From contig JAYPEI010000016.1 of the NCBI GenBank assembly GCA_038125665.1, positions 1 through 45,128 of the forward strand: a stretch of 45,128 nt of DNA, written 5' to 3'. Below, one piece after another: positions 1 through 8,308 of the stretch. The position numbers and the translations under genes are program-made. Below the pieces are notes generated by a model, which saw only the letters and a program-made list of their open reading frames with translations, had not been told where the DNA came from and ran no database searches. This DNA is from CAILUG01 sp038125665 (lineage in GTDB: Bacteria > Pseudomonadota > Gammaproteobacteria > Pseudomonadales > Pseudohongiellaceae). Position 1 is the first letter of the stretch. Each line of letters opens with the position of its first letter.

Positions 1-104
1 GTGTAAATACCTGTATTTCAAAAAAAAACCCCTATAAAAGGGAAGGCTAGATTACACACTTTATCGTAACATAGCAAAGATTATTTCTTGAAAATGAGTA
101 CTTT

Positions 105-668
105 ATGCAAAACTTCCGGATCGACTTTCCAGTCTGGCGTAAGGCGAGCTTTATCCCACTACTATTCATTACTTTGGCTAGCATTCTATCCGGTTGCACT
201 GGGGTACCTGATGGGATTAAACCTGTCACCAACTTTGAACTAGAAAAATATCTAGGTACTTGGTACGAAATCGCACGTCTTGATCATAGCTTTGAACGTA
301 ATCTAACAAACGTCACTGCAAACTATAGCTTACGCCAAGATGGGGGTGTGAGAGTCCTTAATCGAGGTTTCAACAAAGAAAGTAATGATTTTGAAGAGGC
401 TGTGGGTAAAGCATATTTTGTAGAAGATTCCCACACTGCTTTTTTGAAAGTGTCTTTTTTCGGCCCATTCTATGGGTCATATATAGTCATAAGCTTGGAT
501 CCAGAATACCGGTACGCACTCGTCAGTGGACCAGATCGATCTTATTTCTGGTTACTCGCACGAGAACCCTATCTCTCTGATCAACTGTTAGAGGTATTAA
601 TTGAACAAGCAGCCTCATTTGGCTTTGCCACAGAGGAGTTTATCTATGTTGACCAAACATCTCACTGA
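105..668 (+). CDS. blc: Bacterial lipocalin (Blc-like lipoprotein)
   Basis: Outer-membrane lipocalin that binds lipids or fatty acids, probably in envelope repair. The 187-residue protein opens with a basic n-region and a hydrophobic segment ending in a lipobox LSGC (Cys31), so it should be lipidated. The lipocalin signature GTWYEIARLDHSFERNL follows at about residues 51-67, and further beta-strand blocks such as GKAYFV, SYIVISLD and SYFWLLAR match bacterial Blc proteins. The length is normal for Blc. The start is the first ATG after a poor ribosome site, so a slightly different start is possible. The 3' end overlaps the convergent phosphatase gene by 29 bp. No operon partner is visible on this strand. 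Confidence 0.9.
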   Translation: MQNFRIDFPVWRKASFIPLLFITLASILSGCTGVPDGIKPVTNFELEKYLGTWYEIARLDHSFERNLTNVTANYSLRQDGGVRVLNRGFNKESNDFEEAVGKAYFVEDSHTAFLKVSFFGPFYGSYIVISLDPEYRYALVSGPDRSYFWLLAREPYLSDQLLEVLIEQAASFGFATEEFIYVDQTSH

Positions 669-2268
669 GTACACGGCCCGTGTTACCGCTTGTTGTAGCA
701 ACTCCCAACAAAGCACTCAGCGTGGGTGCGATATCTTCGATGAAGACCGGTGCGTGATATTTACCCTGCTTTATCAAGTTAGGTGAACCATAGAAAATCA
801 ATGGCACATGGGTATCATAAGCCCAAGGGCTACCATGACTAGTTCCTCTTGGACTATCCACATAAAGTGGATCGTGAATAACTATGACGTCGCCAGATTC
901 TCCACGCACATAGCCATTACGCACTCTCACATCAATAATATCACTACTTGATGATGAGGCTTCTAGTTGCTGGCTCGAATAGACCCTTGCTACATGTGGT
1001 TGATTTCTTAAGGTTGCTGAAGCAATGGCAAACACCTTGCCTGGATCAGCCTCAGAGATAGCTTTATTTGCTGAAAAATTGAGGTAGTAGCCACTGGCTG
1101 TTACTGCCAAGACGTATTCACCTTCACCAAAGTTATCGACTAACACATTCTGTACTGCTTGTTGCTCCCTACGTGAATCATAACGACCAGCACTCAACTT
1201 AAGCTCTTGCATTCTCTCTGGCAAGGGTGCAACGCCATGATCGGCTGTAAAGACTACCAGGACATTACCTTTACCTGCTTGTTCTTCAGCAGCATCTATC
1301 AACTTGCCGATCTTGTCATCGATGCTAAGGATCATACTATCCATGTAGGGACTATTAATACCAACCCTATGCCCTAGATAATCCATAGATGAAAAGCTCA
1401 CAGCCAATAAATCAGTATGTTCATCCGAACCTAATTGCTCTTCTTGGATTAACGAGATAGCAAAATCTAAAGTCATCTGATCAGCAAAAGGAGTAGCAAC
1501 AATCGTATTAATTAGTTCTTCCCGCTCAAGCGGGAGGGTCTGTTCTAACCAGTTTGTACCGGCATAATCCATGACAGTATCTTGCGCATTGAAAGTGAGT
1601 ACCCATGCAGGCATTTCTTTAAAGTACCAGGAGCTAGAAACAAACTGCCCTCCCTCTAACCAGAATGCTCCATCGGCTCGACGACCTGCGGGCAATATAG
1701 CGGAGCGATTTTTTAAACTAACCCCGAAAACTTTCGCAGGCATGACTTCTTTAAGTTCATCACCAACAGTGGTAACCAGTAACCTTTTTGGTGAGGCAGG
1801 CTCACCAGGACCCAACGCACTTACTGAATTATCAGTGATACTTTCAACTAATTGATCTTCGGCTCTGGAATACCAGCTATTTCCTGCAATTCCACTGTTG
1901 GCAGGCACTGCACCACTAAGGATAGTACTATGTCCTGTTGCGGTTACGGTAGGTACCGCATGATAGTTAGCTTGCGTGAAAACTGCCCCATCTGTTAAGA
2001 GCAGCCTTAAACCAGCTGAAAACTGCTTTTCTCGGCTTAATAGATAATCATAGCGAAATTGATCTACCACTACACTCAAGACTAACTTAGGGCGCTCTGG
2101 TGCATCATAGGAAGATTGCTCTAGTTGTGAGTTACTCTGCGCAAGCAGCTTGTGTGGTAACAATCCAGCTCCACCCAGCAGAAAAACTCCAACAAAAATA
2201 AAAACATTGCAGCTAAACTGCTTAACACAAAACACTTTGCTTTCAAGTCTCCAAGCTTTTCCCAGCAT
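640..2268 (-). CDS. Secreted alkaline phosphatase / type I phosphodiesterase family protein (PafA-like)
   Basis: Metal-dependent phosphatase or phosphodiesterase of the alkaline phosphatase superfamily, exported to the periplasm. From the ATG at 2268 (chosen over an upstream TTG because a TAGG site precedes it) the protein has a basic N-terminus and a hydrophobic signal segment near residues 20-43. The first metal-binding Asp lies in VVDQFRYDYL (Asp69). The nucleophile motif PTVTATGHSTILSG follows, with Thr109 as the likely nucleophile; a Thr rather than Ser is typical of the PafA/NPP branch. Further ligands are in FTADHGVAPLPE and in the SHGSPWAYDTHVPL block near the C-terminus. About 540 residues is normal for PafA-like enzymes. 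It is convergent with blc (29 bp overlap) and divergent from the Rid gene. The substrate (phosphomonoester or nucleotide) is not decided by sequence. Confidence 0.88.
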   Translation of the reverse strand: MLGKAWRLESKVFCVKQFSCNVFIFVGVFLLGGAGLLPHKLLAQSNSQLEQSSYDAPERPKLVLSVVVDQFRYDYLLSREKQFSAGLRLLLTDGAVFTQANYHAVPTVTATGHSTILSGAVPANSGIAGNSWYSRAEDQLVESITDNSVSALGPGEPASPKRLLVTTVGDELKEVMPAKVFGVSLKNRSAILPAGRRADGAFWLEGGQFVSSSWYFKEMPAWVLTFNAQDTVMDYAGTNWLEQTLPLEREELINTIVATPFADQMTLDFAISLIQEEQLGSDEHTDLLAVSFSSMDYLGHRVGINSPYMDSMILSIDDKIGKLIDAAEEQAGKGNVLVVFTADHGVAPLPERMQELKLSAGRYDSRREQQAVQNVLVDNFGEGEYVLAVTASGYYLNFSANKAISEADPGKVFAIASATLRNQPHVARVYSSQQLEASSSSSDIIDVRVRNGYVRGESGDVIVIHDPLYVDSPRGTSHGSPWAYDTHVPLIFYGSPNLIKQGKYHAPVFIEDIAPTLSALLGVATTSGNTGRVLSEMFGQHR

Positions 2269-2380
2269 ATACCTAACCTTTGAAGAATTTTTCACTGAAA
2301 GATTAACCAATACTAACTAAACTTTCTGTAATTTGTATTAACCACATTATATTGTTTAATTAAAAAAGCTGTGTGGCGAC

Positions 2381-2401
2381 TATACTGTATCCGCGATACA
2401 G
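2381..2401 (+). promoter_or_regulatory. -10-like TATACT followed by a perfect 7-3-7 palindrome (putative operator)
   Basis: TATACT at 2381-2386 is a good -10 match, although no convincing -35 is seen at 17 bp. It overlaps CTGTATC-CGC-GATACAG (2385-2401), a perfect inverted repeat about 25 bp before the rid start codon. The position across the likely transcription start suggests a repressor site or a 5' mRNA stem. The regulator is unknown. Confidence 0.45.
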
Positions 2402-2425
2402 CAATTTAATAGGAGAGGAACGATT

Positions 2426-2821
2426 ATGAGCCGTACCACGATCAACCCTTGGAATTGGCAAGAACCTTTAGGTTTCGTCCATGCCAACAAGTTAGACAAA
2501 CCGCAGTCTATCATTTTCTTGGCCGGGCAAACCGCTACTGATGAAAAAGGTCGGACATTGTGTGAGGGTAATATGCTAGGACAGATCACCCAAACTCTCG
2601 ATAACATCAGTTGTATCCTACAACAAGCAGGCATGGATTTTTCTCATGTCTTACGTTTAAATATTTACACTGTCGATCTGCCAGCTCTCATGGCTGTCCA
2701 CGATGGGATGGTAAAAGAATTACAGCTTCGTGGTTGCCAACATGCAGGTACTTTACTAGGAATAAGTGCACTGGCGGGTCCGGGAGCTTTGGTAGAAATT
2801 GAGGTGACTGCGGGATATTAA
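2426..2821 (+). CDS. Rid family (RidA/YjgF) protein lacking the catalytic Arg
   Basis: A 131-residue Rid-family protein, normally a trimeric cytosolic enzyme that hydrolyses reactive enamines/imines. Family blocks are FLAGQTATDEKG (31-42), QTLDNISCILQQAGMDFSHV (56-75), RLNIYTVDL and the terminal GALVEIEVTAGY. In classical RidA the last part contains an Ala-Arg-Ser/Thr motif whose Arg (E. coli-type Arg105) holds the substrate carboxylate. Here the same place reads HAGTLLG, with Gly108 in place of Arg. It therefore belongs to an Arg-less Rid subgroup, and deaminase activity should not be assumed. A strong site (AGGAGAGG) precedes the ATG. The SDR gene starts 2 bp after the stop, so the two are co-transcribed. 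Confidence 0.88.
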   Translation: MSRTTINPWNWQEPLGFVHANKLDKPQSIIFLAGQTATDEKGRTLCEGNMLGQITQTLDNISCILQQAGMDFSHVLRLNIYTVDLPALMAVHDGMVKELQLRGCQHAGTLLGISALAGPGALVEIEVTAGY

Positions 2822-2822
2822 A

Positions 2823-3656
2823 ATGTTAGATCTCAAGGGAAAAACTGTGTTGGTTACAGGCTCGACTGATGGACTGGGTCGAGAACTAGCCTCTGCCTGT
2901 CTGCAAGCAGGTGCCACCTTATTAGCCCATGGACGAAACCTCGATAAAGGAACAGCCCTGATGACCTCTCTGCGGCAGGAGTTTCCGGGGGCTACGATCC
3001 GCTACTATAACGCTAATCTAGCCAGCCTTGAGGAAACATTTGCTCTTTGCAGGCGGCTTCTTGAAAATGAGGAGCATCTGGAAGTGCTTGTTAATAATGC
3101 AGGGATAGGTCCTCGTTCTCCAGGGCTACCTCGTCGAGTTACCGAAGACAATCTGGAACTAATGTTCCAGGTCAATTATCTTGCAGGGTACATCCTTGCT
3201 AGACGACTTCTCCCAATACTCAAAATAAACGGAGCACGCATAGTTAATGTGGCCTCGATAGGTCAGCAAGCCTTAGATTTCTCCAATCTCCAGCTGGAGC
3301 ATGATTTCGATGACGCTAGAGCTTACAGGCAGAGTAAATTGGCACAAATACTCGATACTCTAACGTTGACAACATCTCTGGAGGGTATGGGCATCACTGT
3401 TAACGCAGGGCATCCTGCGACGCTAATGGGCACTAAAATGGTTCTTGACTCAGAGGGGTATTTCCCCGGCGTGAAGACCTCAGTGGCAGAGGGTGTAAAT
3501 AACATCATGCATCTAATAGCTGATGATTCTTTACAAAATATCAGCGGTTTGTACTTTGAGGATCAGCAGCCGACAGAGGCTAATGCACAAGCTTATGAGA
3601 GAAGTGCAAGAGAAAAACTTGCCTCAATCAGTGCAGAGATCATAGCTAATTATTAG
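2823..3656 (+). CDS. Short-chain dehydrogenase/reductase (SDR)
   Basis: NAD(P)-dependent oxidoreductase of the SDR superfamily. The 277-residue protein has the dinucleotide motif TGSTDGLG (12-19), NNAG (91-94), the structural Asn118, and the catalytic set Ser145 (NVASIGQQA), Tyr168 and Lys172 (AYRQSKLAQ). The long insertion between Ser and Tyr with the YRQSK form is typical of the retinol-dehydrogenase/WWOX-like 'extended classical' SDRs. A basic Arg38 after the second strand favours NADP(H), as inference. The gene starts just after the Rid gene and is followed by a SnoaL-like gene, suggesting a small catabolic or detoxifying unit. The substrate is unknown. Confidence 0.9.
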   Translation: MLDLKGKTVLVTGSTDGLGRELASACLQAGATLLAHGRNLDKGTALMTSLRQEFPGATIRYYNANLASLEETFALCRRLLENEEHLEVLVNNAGIGPRSPGLPRRVTEDNLELMFQVNYLAGYILARRLLPILKINGARIVNVASIGQQALDFSNLQLEHDFDDARAYRQSKLAQILDTLTLTTSLEGMGITVNAGHPATLMGTKMVLDSEGYFPGVKTSVAEGVNNIMHLIADDSLQNISGLYFEDQQPTEANAQAYERSAREKLASISAEIIANY

Positions 3657-3711
3657 CAAAAAATTTACTTTAGACGCAATGCGTCACAAATTTAAGGTGG
3701 AGGAGGTCAAC

Positions 3712-4326
3712 ATGAATCGATTTGAAACTGCAGTTTACCATTGTATGGATCCGGTGACTAAACTATTGGAAGCCACAGAAAACCCATTACACAGAGCTAT
3801 TCTGCAAAACTTCCGTCGGCATGTTCATCTGGAGGGGTCAGGGCAGTTCGCTCAGATAACAGCTCCTGATATGATGGTAGATGAACCTATTTATCGAGTC
3901 TCCTGGGGTGCCAATCCAGTAGTAATACGCGGCAAACAGGCTGTCATAGATTTTTATAATAGTGTCGGTGAACAAGTGTTATGGAATTCTGATGATTTCT
4001 TGGCTGTTAATGATTGGGGAATCGCTGATGAGCTAACCTTCAACCAATTACTGCGTGGATCAGACCTAGTGCGAATGGGATATGACACCGATGATGATGC
4101 CAATAGCTGGTATCACTTGAAAAGTCGTCAAGCTTTTATTTGGCCATATGATAAACAAGCCCGTTTAATAGGAGAAAATCTATACGAAGATAAAACTTCT
4201 GTGGAAATTACTGGTGTATCTTCTAGTGAAGTTATCACTCCCTCAAGAGTAGCAGAAATTCATCGTGAGCAGCTAGCCAAACTTGAAACTCAACTAGGAG
4301 AAGCTTATTGGATCCTCGCGGCTTGA
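3712..4326 (+). CDS. SnoaL/NTF2-like fold protein
   Basis: A roughly 204-residue protein resembling the nuclear-transport-factor-2/SnoaL fold, which includes small cyclases, isomerases, dehydratases and non-catalytic binders. The features seen are an N-terminal helical part (LLEATENPLHRAILQNFRRH), a central DEPIYRVSWG..PVVIRGKQAVIDFYNSVGE block typical of SnoaL-like proteins, and a strand-rich second half (SWYHLKSRQAFIWPYDKQARLIGENLYED). The start at 3712 is preferred over the in-frame ATG at 3679 because it follows a very strong GGAGGAGG site. It is third in the rid-SDR-SnoaL unit. It has no signal peptide, so it acts in the cytoplasm. The exact reaction is not inferable. Confidence 0.7.
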   Translation: MNRFETAVYHCMDPVTKLLEATENPLHRAILQNFRRHVHLEGSGQFAQITAPDMMVDEPIYRVSWGANPVVIRGKQAVIDFYNSVGEQVLWNSDDFLAVNDWGIADELTFNQLLRGSDLVRMGYDTDDDANSWYHLKSRQAFIWPYDKQARLIGENLYEDKTSVEITGVSSSEVITPSRVAEIHREQLAKLETQLGEAYWILAA

Positions 4327-4401
4327 GGACTTCTTACTGGGAACCAATTTTTACTTATTTCAAGCTAAACTCTAAAATCTTCATCAATGAGTAAAAAGAA
4401 G

Positions 4402-4439
4402 AAGGATGCCACTACAGCACTCGCTACAGTGGCATCTTT
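4402..4439. terminator. Bidirectional-looking rho-independent terminator
   Basis: A perfect 9-bp stem GATGCCACT/AGTGGCATC (4405-4413 with 4428-4436), extended by A-T and G-T pairs on the outside. It is flanked by an A-rich left side and a T-rich right side. It lies between the convergent SnoaL-like gene and the PQQ dehydrogenase and can serve both. Confidence 0.75.
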
Positions 4440-4455
4440 CACTATGATTAGTTAG

Positions 4456-6630
4456 TTAATCTGACTGTGCATCATCGTGTACATCAGCCTGCCTCTCTAT
4501 CTGCTGAGGAGGCAAAGACGCTAATAACTGATTCGCTCTACTAATCAAGTACGCTCTAATTGCGGCAGAGTCCTCCTCACCTAGTCGGTCTGCAAAGCTT
4601 ACCATCCCACGCTCAGCTCTTACTCCAATCAACACTATAGAGTCGAAACCCTCTTGGCTATGGAGCATTGGAGATACCATCAAATTAGGAAAATTAGCAC
4701 CACGTGCTGCCCCGCCATTTCCATGACAAGTTGAACAGTTGGTGTTGTATAATTCCTCACCCGCATCTATAACTTCTGCGCTAGCCACTGATGCCGGTGG
4801 GTTTAACTCCGGGGCCACGAAGCTGATCGGCTCTGGTAGTTCGGCTGAACCATCCAATGTAAAGACAAGCATGCGCGAGTAGTTGGGGGCATAGTAATTC
4901 CCAGCTTGATTGATACCAACACTTAATGCCACGTATTGTTTACCGTCCAGTTCATAAGTGATTGGGGCAGCAACCACTCCAGTTTGCGTATCAAATTCCC
5001 AAAGGCTTTTGCCAGATCTTGCGTCGTAGACTCGCAATGCATTGGTATTGTTTCCACCACCTGAGAAAACTAAGTTTCCTGCCGTGGCCAATACACCACC
5101 AGTAGGCCCACCATTGGCTTCGCCTTCCCAGACCATTTTTCCATCCACTGGATCCCACGCCTGCACATATCCGACAAACTCATTAGGCTGCTCAGGATTT
5201 TCACGATAATAGGCAAAACCTGCACCAAAATTCAGGCCCGTGTTTACTCCTTTTAAATTGGGCTTGTAATTAGGGTCACCTTGCATCGCGTAGTAAGCAC
5301 GCTGTGTGGCAATGTAGATATAACCAGTGTCTGGATTCCAAGCATTATCGTGCCAACCATGGCCACCTTGAACACCAGGCGCAAGATTGAAGACTTTGTC
5401 AGAACCATAACGAGCTTCAGGTACTTCTATCGGACGACCGGTACGCATGTCGACACCTGTATTCCAATTGACTGAAGTAAAAGCATCTGCTCTCAGCAAC
5501 TCACCAGAAGCTGCGTCTAGTACATACATCATACCGTTCTTATTTGGCTGCATCAGTACACGCCTTGGTCCACCATTCATCTCTAGGTTTACCAACATCA
5601 TTGGACTCATCGCATCATAGTCCCAGGTATCACCCGGCGTAGTCTGGTAATGCCAACGGTATTCTCCGTTATCAGCATCTACTGCAATGATAGAGGCAAG
5701 AAATAGGTTATCTCCGCCACTTGGGTCACGAGCTTTTTGATCCCAAGGTGTGCCATTCCCGGTACCAAAAAGTACTTGATTATTGACTGAGTCAAAAACG
5801 ACAGAGCCCCAAACAGTACCCCCTCCTCCAAGACGCCACCAGTCACTATCTCCCCAAGTGTTTGCTGCCATAGCCATCTGTGAGTTCTCATAGCCCATCT
5901 CAGGGTTACCTGGCACAGTATAAAATTTCCACAATTCCTCACCGTTACGCGCGTCATAAGCTGCTAAATAGCCACGTACGCCAAATTCTGATCCGGAGTT
6001 ACCGATCACAACCTTGTCTTTGAAGACTCGGGGCGGCATGGTGATGCTATATTGCATTTCAGGGTCCACGGTAAGTTGACGCCATGCCTCCTCCCCGGTA
6101 TCAGCGTTGATAGCTACCAAATACCCATCGAGCGTTCCCAAGAAGATATATCCTTCAAAGGCAGCTATACCTCGGTTAACAATCCCACAACAAACTTTCT
6201 GCGCTATTTCTTTTGGCGTTTTTGGATCGTAGTGCCAGAGGGTCTCACCTGTCCGCGCATCAAAGGCATAGACAGTACTCCAGGCAGTTGACACATAGAT
6301 CACCCCGTCTATGTATAGAGGTATCCCCTGCTGACTCAAATTAGTATCGTAATCAGCGAACCAGGCTAGTCCGAGACGATCAATATTTTCTTCATTAATT
6401 TCCGCAAGTGGACTGAAGTGAGTTTCATCATAGGTGCCTCCTGGCATCATCCATTGACTAGGCTCATCAGCAGCGTTAGCAAGACGCTGTGTCGTTACGT
6501 TAGCGTTGGTAATTGCTGGAGTATTCATTTCTTCAACTCCAGTGTCTTGCCGACACGAAACCAGCACGCTAATACCAACGACTGCCAGTACCCTTAGTGC
6601 CTTATTTGAAGGCAAAGATAAAGTTCCCAT
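4456..6630 (-). CDS. PQQ-dependent alcohol dehydrogenase (quinohaemoprotein, lanthanide-type DYD motif), lipoprotein
   Basis: Oxidises alcohols in the periplasm and passes electrons through its own haem. The N-terminus has a hydrophobic stretch and lipobox LVSC (Cys26), so a lipid anchor is predicted. The beta-propeller carries repeated W-motifs (AYDARNGEELWKF, AWDPVDGKMVWEG). The vicinal cysteines that stack on PQQ are Cys147-Cys148 in KVCCGIVNRG. Likely metal/PQQ residues are Glu215 (GSEFG) and Asn257 (ANTWGD). The catalytic block is GDTWDYDA (333-340): Asp337 plus Asp339 form the D-Y-D signature known from XoxF- and PedH-type enzymes that use lanthanides. A C-terminal cytochrome c domain has CSTCH (632-636) and a likely axial Met676. 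The 724-residue length fits type II alcohol dehydrogenases. It is divergent from the 6849 gene. Confidence 0.93.
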   Translation of the reverse strand: MGTLSLPSNKALRVLAVVGISVLVSCRQDTGVEEMNTPAITNANVTTQRLANAADEPSQWMMPGGTYDETHFSPLAEINEENIDRLGLAWFADYDTNLSQQGIPLYIDGVIYVSTAWSTVYAFDARTGETLWHYDPKTPKEIAQKVCCGIVNRGIAAFEGYIFLGTLDGYLVAINADTGEEAWRQLTVDPEMQYSITMPPRVFKDKVVIGNSGSEFGVRGYLAAYDARNGEELWKFYTVPGNPEMGYENSQMAMAANTWGDSDWWRLGGGGTVWGSVVFDSVNNQVLFGTGNGTPWDQKARDPSGGDNLFLASIIAVDADNGEYRWHYQTTPGDTWDYDAMSPMMLVNLEMNGGPRRVLMQPNKNGMMYVLDAASGELLRADAFTSVNWNTGVDMRTGRPIEVPEARYGSDKVFNLAPGVQGGHGWHDNAWNPDTGYIYIATQRAYYAMQGDPNYKPNLKGVNTGLNFGAGFAYYRENPEQPNEFVGYVQAWDPVDGKMVWEGEANGGPTGGVLATAGNLVFSGGGNNTNALRVYDARSGKSLWEFDTQTGVVAAPITYELDGKQYVALSVGINQAGNYYAPNYSRMLVFTLDGSAELPEPISFVAPELNPPASVASAEVIDAGEELYNTNCSTCHGNGGAARGANFPNLMVSPMLHSQEGFDSIVLIGVRAERGMVSFADRLGEEDSAAIRAYLISRANQLLASLPPQQIERQADVHDDAQSD

Positions 6631-6746
6631 AGTTTCCTCTTTATAATTTTACTACCGGCCTATTTTGCCTTGATAGCTAAGGCTTGCAAAGTCGTTAAAC
6701 ACCCACACTATGCAGGAAAAAAGGAACAAAGTGCCTGATTTTTTCA

Positions 6747-6776
6747 TTGTGGGTAACTTGAAACATTCTTTATACT
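6747..6776 (+). promoter_or_regulatory. Candidate sigma70 promoter for the 6849-10626 unit
   Basis: TTGTGG (6747-6752) and TATACT (6771-6776) with an 18-bp spacer lie 72 bp upstream of the start codon, in the only intergenic region before this gene train. The -10 is good and the -35 is moderate. Confidence 0.4.
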
Positions 6777-6787
6777 GAAGATGAAAA

Positions 6788-6822
6788 ATAGACTGAATTG
6801 GTATCACAAATAAATAGTCTAT
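6788..6822. repeat. 7-bp inverted repeat downstream of the candidate promoter
   Basis: ATAGACT (6788-6794) and AGTCTAT (6816-6822) form a perfect inverted repeat with a 21-bp centre, about two helical turns apart. It lies between the candidate -10 and the start codon at 6849. It could be an operator or chance. Confidence 0.35.
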
Positions 6823-6848
6823 GCGTCAATTAATTTAAGGGGATAGTT

Positions 6849-8243
6849 ATGCTCAATAGCCAAGATCGTTTCAGTGTATTGTTCACTGCTGTTAGGACAG
6901 TCACTTTTGCCCTATCGATGGTGAGCTCCTCCTTTGCCCAAGAAACTGCTCAGATAGATTTTGTTAGCATTGGCCGCGGGGCACCATTGCTGGTTGATGC
7001 TAATCAGGCTCAACTCACAGGCTCTACCATGAGAACTATGGCTGGTTTTGGACCAGGTTCACCACGAGAATTTACTGGAGGAGCTCCAGCTGGTGAGACT
7101 CCGCCCGGTATTGAACCTCTCCCTGTCGATATCTTTACGAGTAAAGATTTCTATCAAGACCGAGAACTGTGGTCAGATCCCAGATACTTTCGTTGTAATA
7201 GTCCTGCAGCCCTTGAGGACCTTTGGGGCGCCAACAGATCAAGTTTAATTGGAGACAACCCCCCTGTTACCGCCGCTTGGGGACTTTGTGATAGAGATTA
7301 TCCACGAGCTGCCATCGTCAGTCCCTACCAATTCAAGACTGCACAGGAGCACTATAAAGCGTTGTTAGAGGAGACCACAAGTCGTGGTGGACCGACTAAA
7401 CATACTTACGAGACTGTGCCAGGTGAATGGACCGGTCGATATATGCACCCTGGACGTACCCCAGGGAACTGGTACTGGTACCGAATGCGTCACAATCAAA
7501 TGCCAACTATTCTGTCGCTGCTGACTCCAGAATATCAAACACGTATGGTACAAGAGGCCTACCACCATGCTAATACTAACGCTGCACAATGGCCATCTTC
7601 CTACTGCTGGCCAGAGGGCTTCATGCGTCGCTGGCATGAGGCAGCAGTCTGGGATCACTACATCATGGTAACACCAAAGGCTGTGCAAATTCTGGCAGGA
7701 GTAGTTCGTAATTTCATTACAACTGTGCATATTGGACGCGAATTTAATCTCGAGGGTCGTATCCCTCGGCTCGGTGCTGATGTACCTCGTTGGTATGGCG
7801 AGACAATTGGCTTCTGGGACGAGGATGCCTTAATTACCTGGACTTCTAATATTCAGGGCTGGAAAAATCATGCAGCCCCAGAATTTTCTAATGCCATGCA
7901 GACAGTAGAGATCTACAGCCCTAATTATGATGAGAACGGACAATTTAAAGGCCTAAATCATGAAGCAATCTTTTACGATCCAGAGTCATTAGTAGAACCG
8001 GTAAGGATAGTACGTAACTACTTAAAGCTTAGTGATTTTGATGAAGGGGAACCTTATACCTTTGTGGAATGTGTTCAATCTATTTTCCCGCAAGAGGGTC
8101 GTGCCACCTCGATGTCCCCAGGCCAAGTCATTGAATATGAAATACCCGATATGTACGGTCGTCCCTGGGCTCATCTATGGGAAGAATATTTTGAAAAGGA
8201 AATGGAAGTACCAGTAGAAGAGGATATTTTCAGTTTCGAGTAA
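6849..8243 (+). CDS. Secreted protein of unknown function, paired with DUF6152
   Basis: No function is recognised. The 464-residue protein has a signal peptide ending near SSFA|QE (residue 30), so it is periplasmic. The first half is rich in Pro, Tyr and Trp with a Cys pair (116, 147). The second half has a recognisable layout: CWPEGF (253-258), a VQILAGVVRNFITTVHIGREF strand pair, a DVPRWYGETIGFWDEDALITWTSN block (311-334) and a DPESL...IVRNYL block. This order resembles a family of secreted beta-rich proteins with a 'G-x-S/T-x-G-x-W-x-G/E-D-x-L-V-V-x-T' core that often sits beside DUF6152 genes; the 255-residue protein at 11088 looks like a second, shorter member. It is the first gene of a train with DUF6152 and a PQQ enzyme. 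A GGGG ribosome site precedes the ATG. Confidence 0.75.
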   Translation: MLNSQDRFSVLFTAVRTVTFALSMVSSSFAQETAQIDFVSIGRGAPLLVDANQAQLTGSTMRTMAGFGPGSPREFTGGAPAGETPPGIEPLPVDIFTSKDFYQDRELWSDPRYFRCNSPAALEDLWGANRSSLIGDNPPVTAAWGLCDRDYPRAAIVSPYQFKTAQEHYKALLEETTSRGGPTKHTYETVPGEWTGRYMHPGRTPGNWYWYRMRHNQMPTILSLLTPEYQTRMVQEAYHHANTNAAQWPSSYCWPEGFMRRWHEAAVWDHYIMVTPKAVQILAGVVRNFITTVHIGREFNLEGRIPRLGADVPRWYGETIGFWDEDALITWTSNIQGWKNHAAPEFSNAMQTVEIYSPNYDENGQFKGLNHEAIFYDPESLVEPVRIVRNYLKLSDFDEGEPYTFVECVQSIFPQEGRATSMSPGQVIEYEIPDMYGRPWAHLWEEYFEKEMEVPVEEDIFSFE

Positions 8244-8308
8244 GAATATCGTGTTATCATATTTATAATTTGAAAAAAGTGATCATTAAAAAACAACTGG
8301 GAGCAACT

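Noticed and set aside
19..45. Reverse-strand mini hairpin (CCCT/AGGG) followed by nine T
   Set aside because: The stem is only 4-5 bp. It might end the phosphatase transcript, but it is too weak to call.
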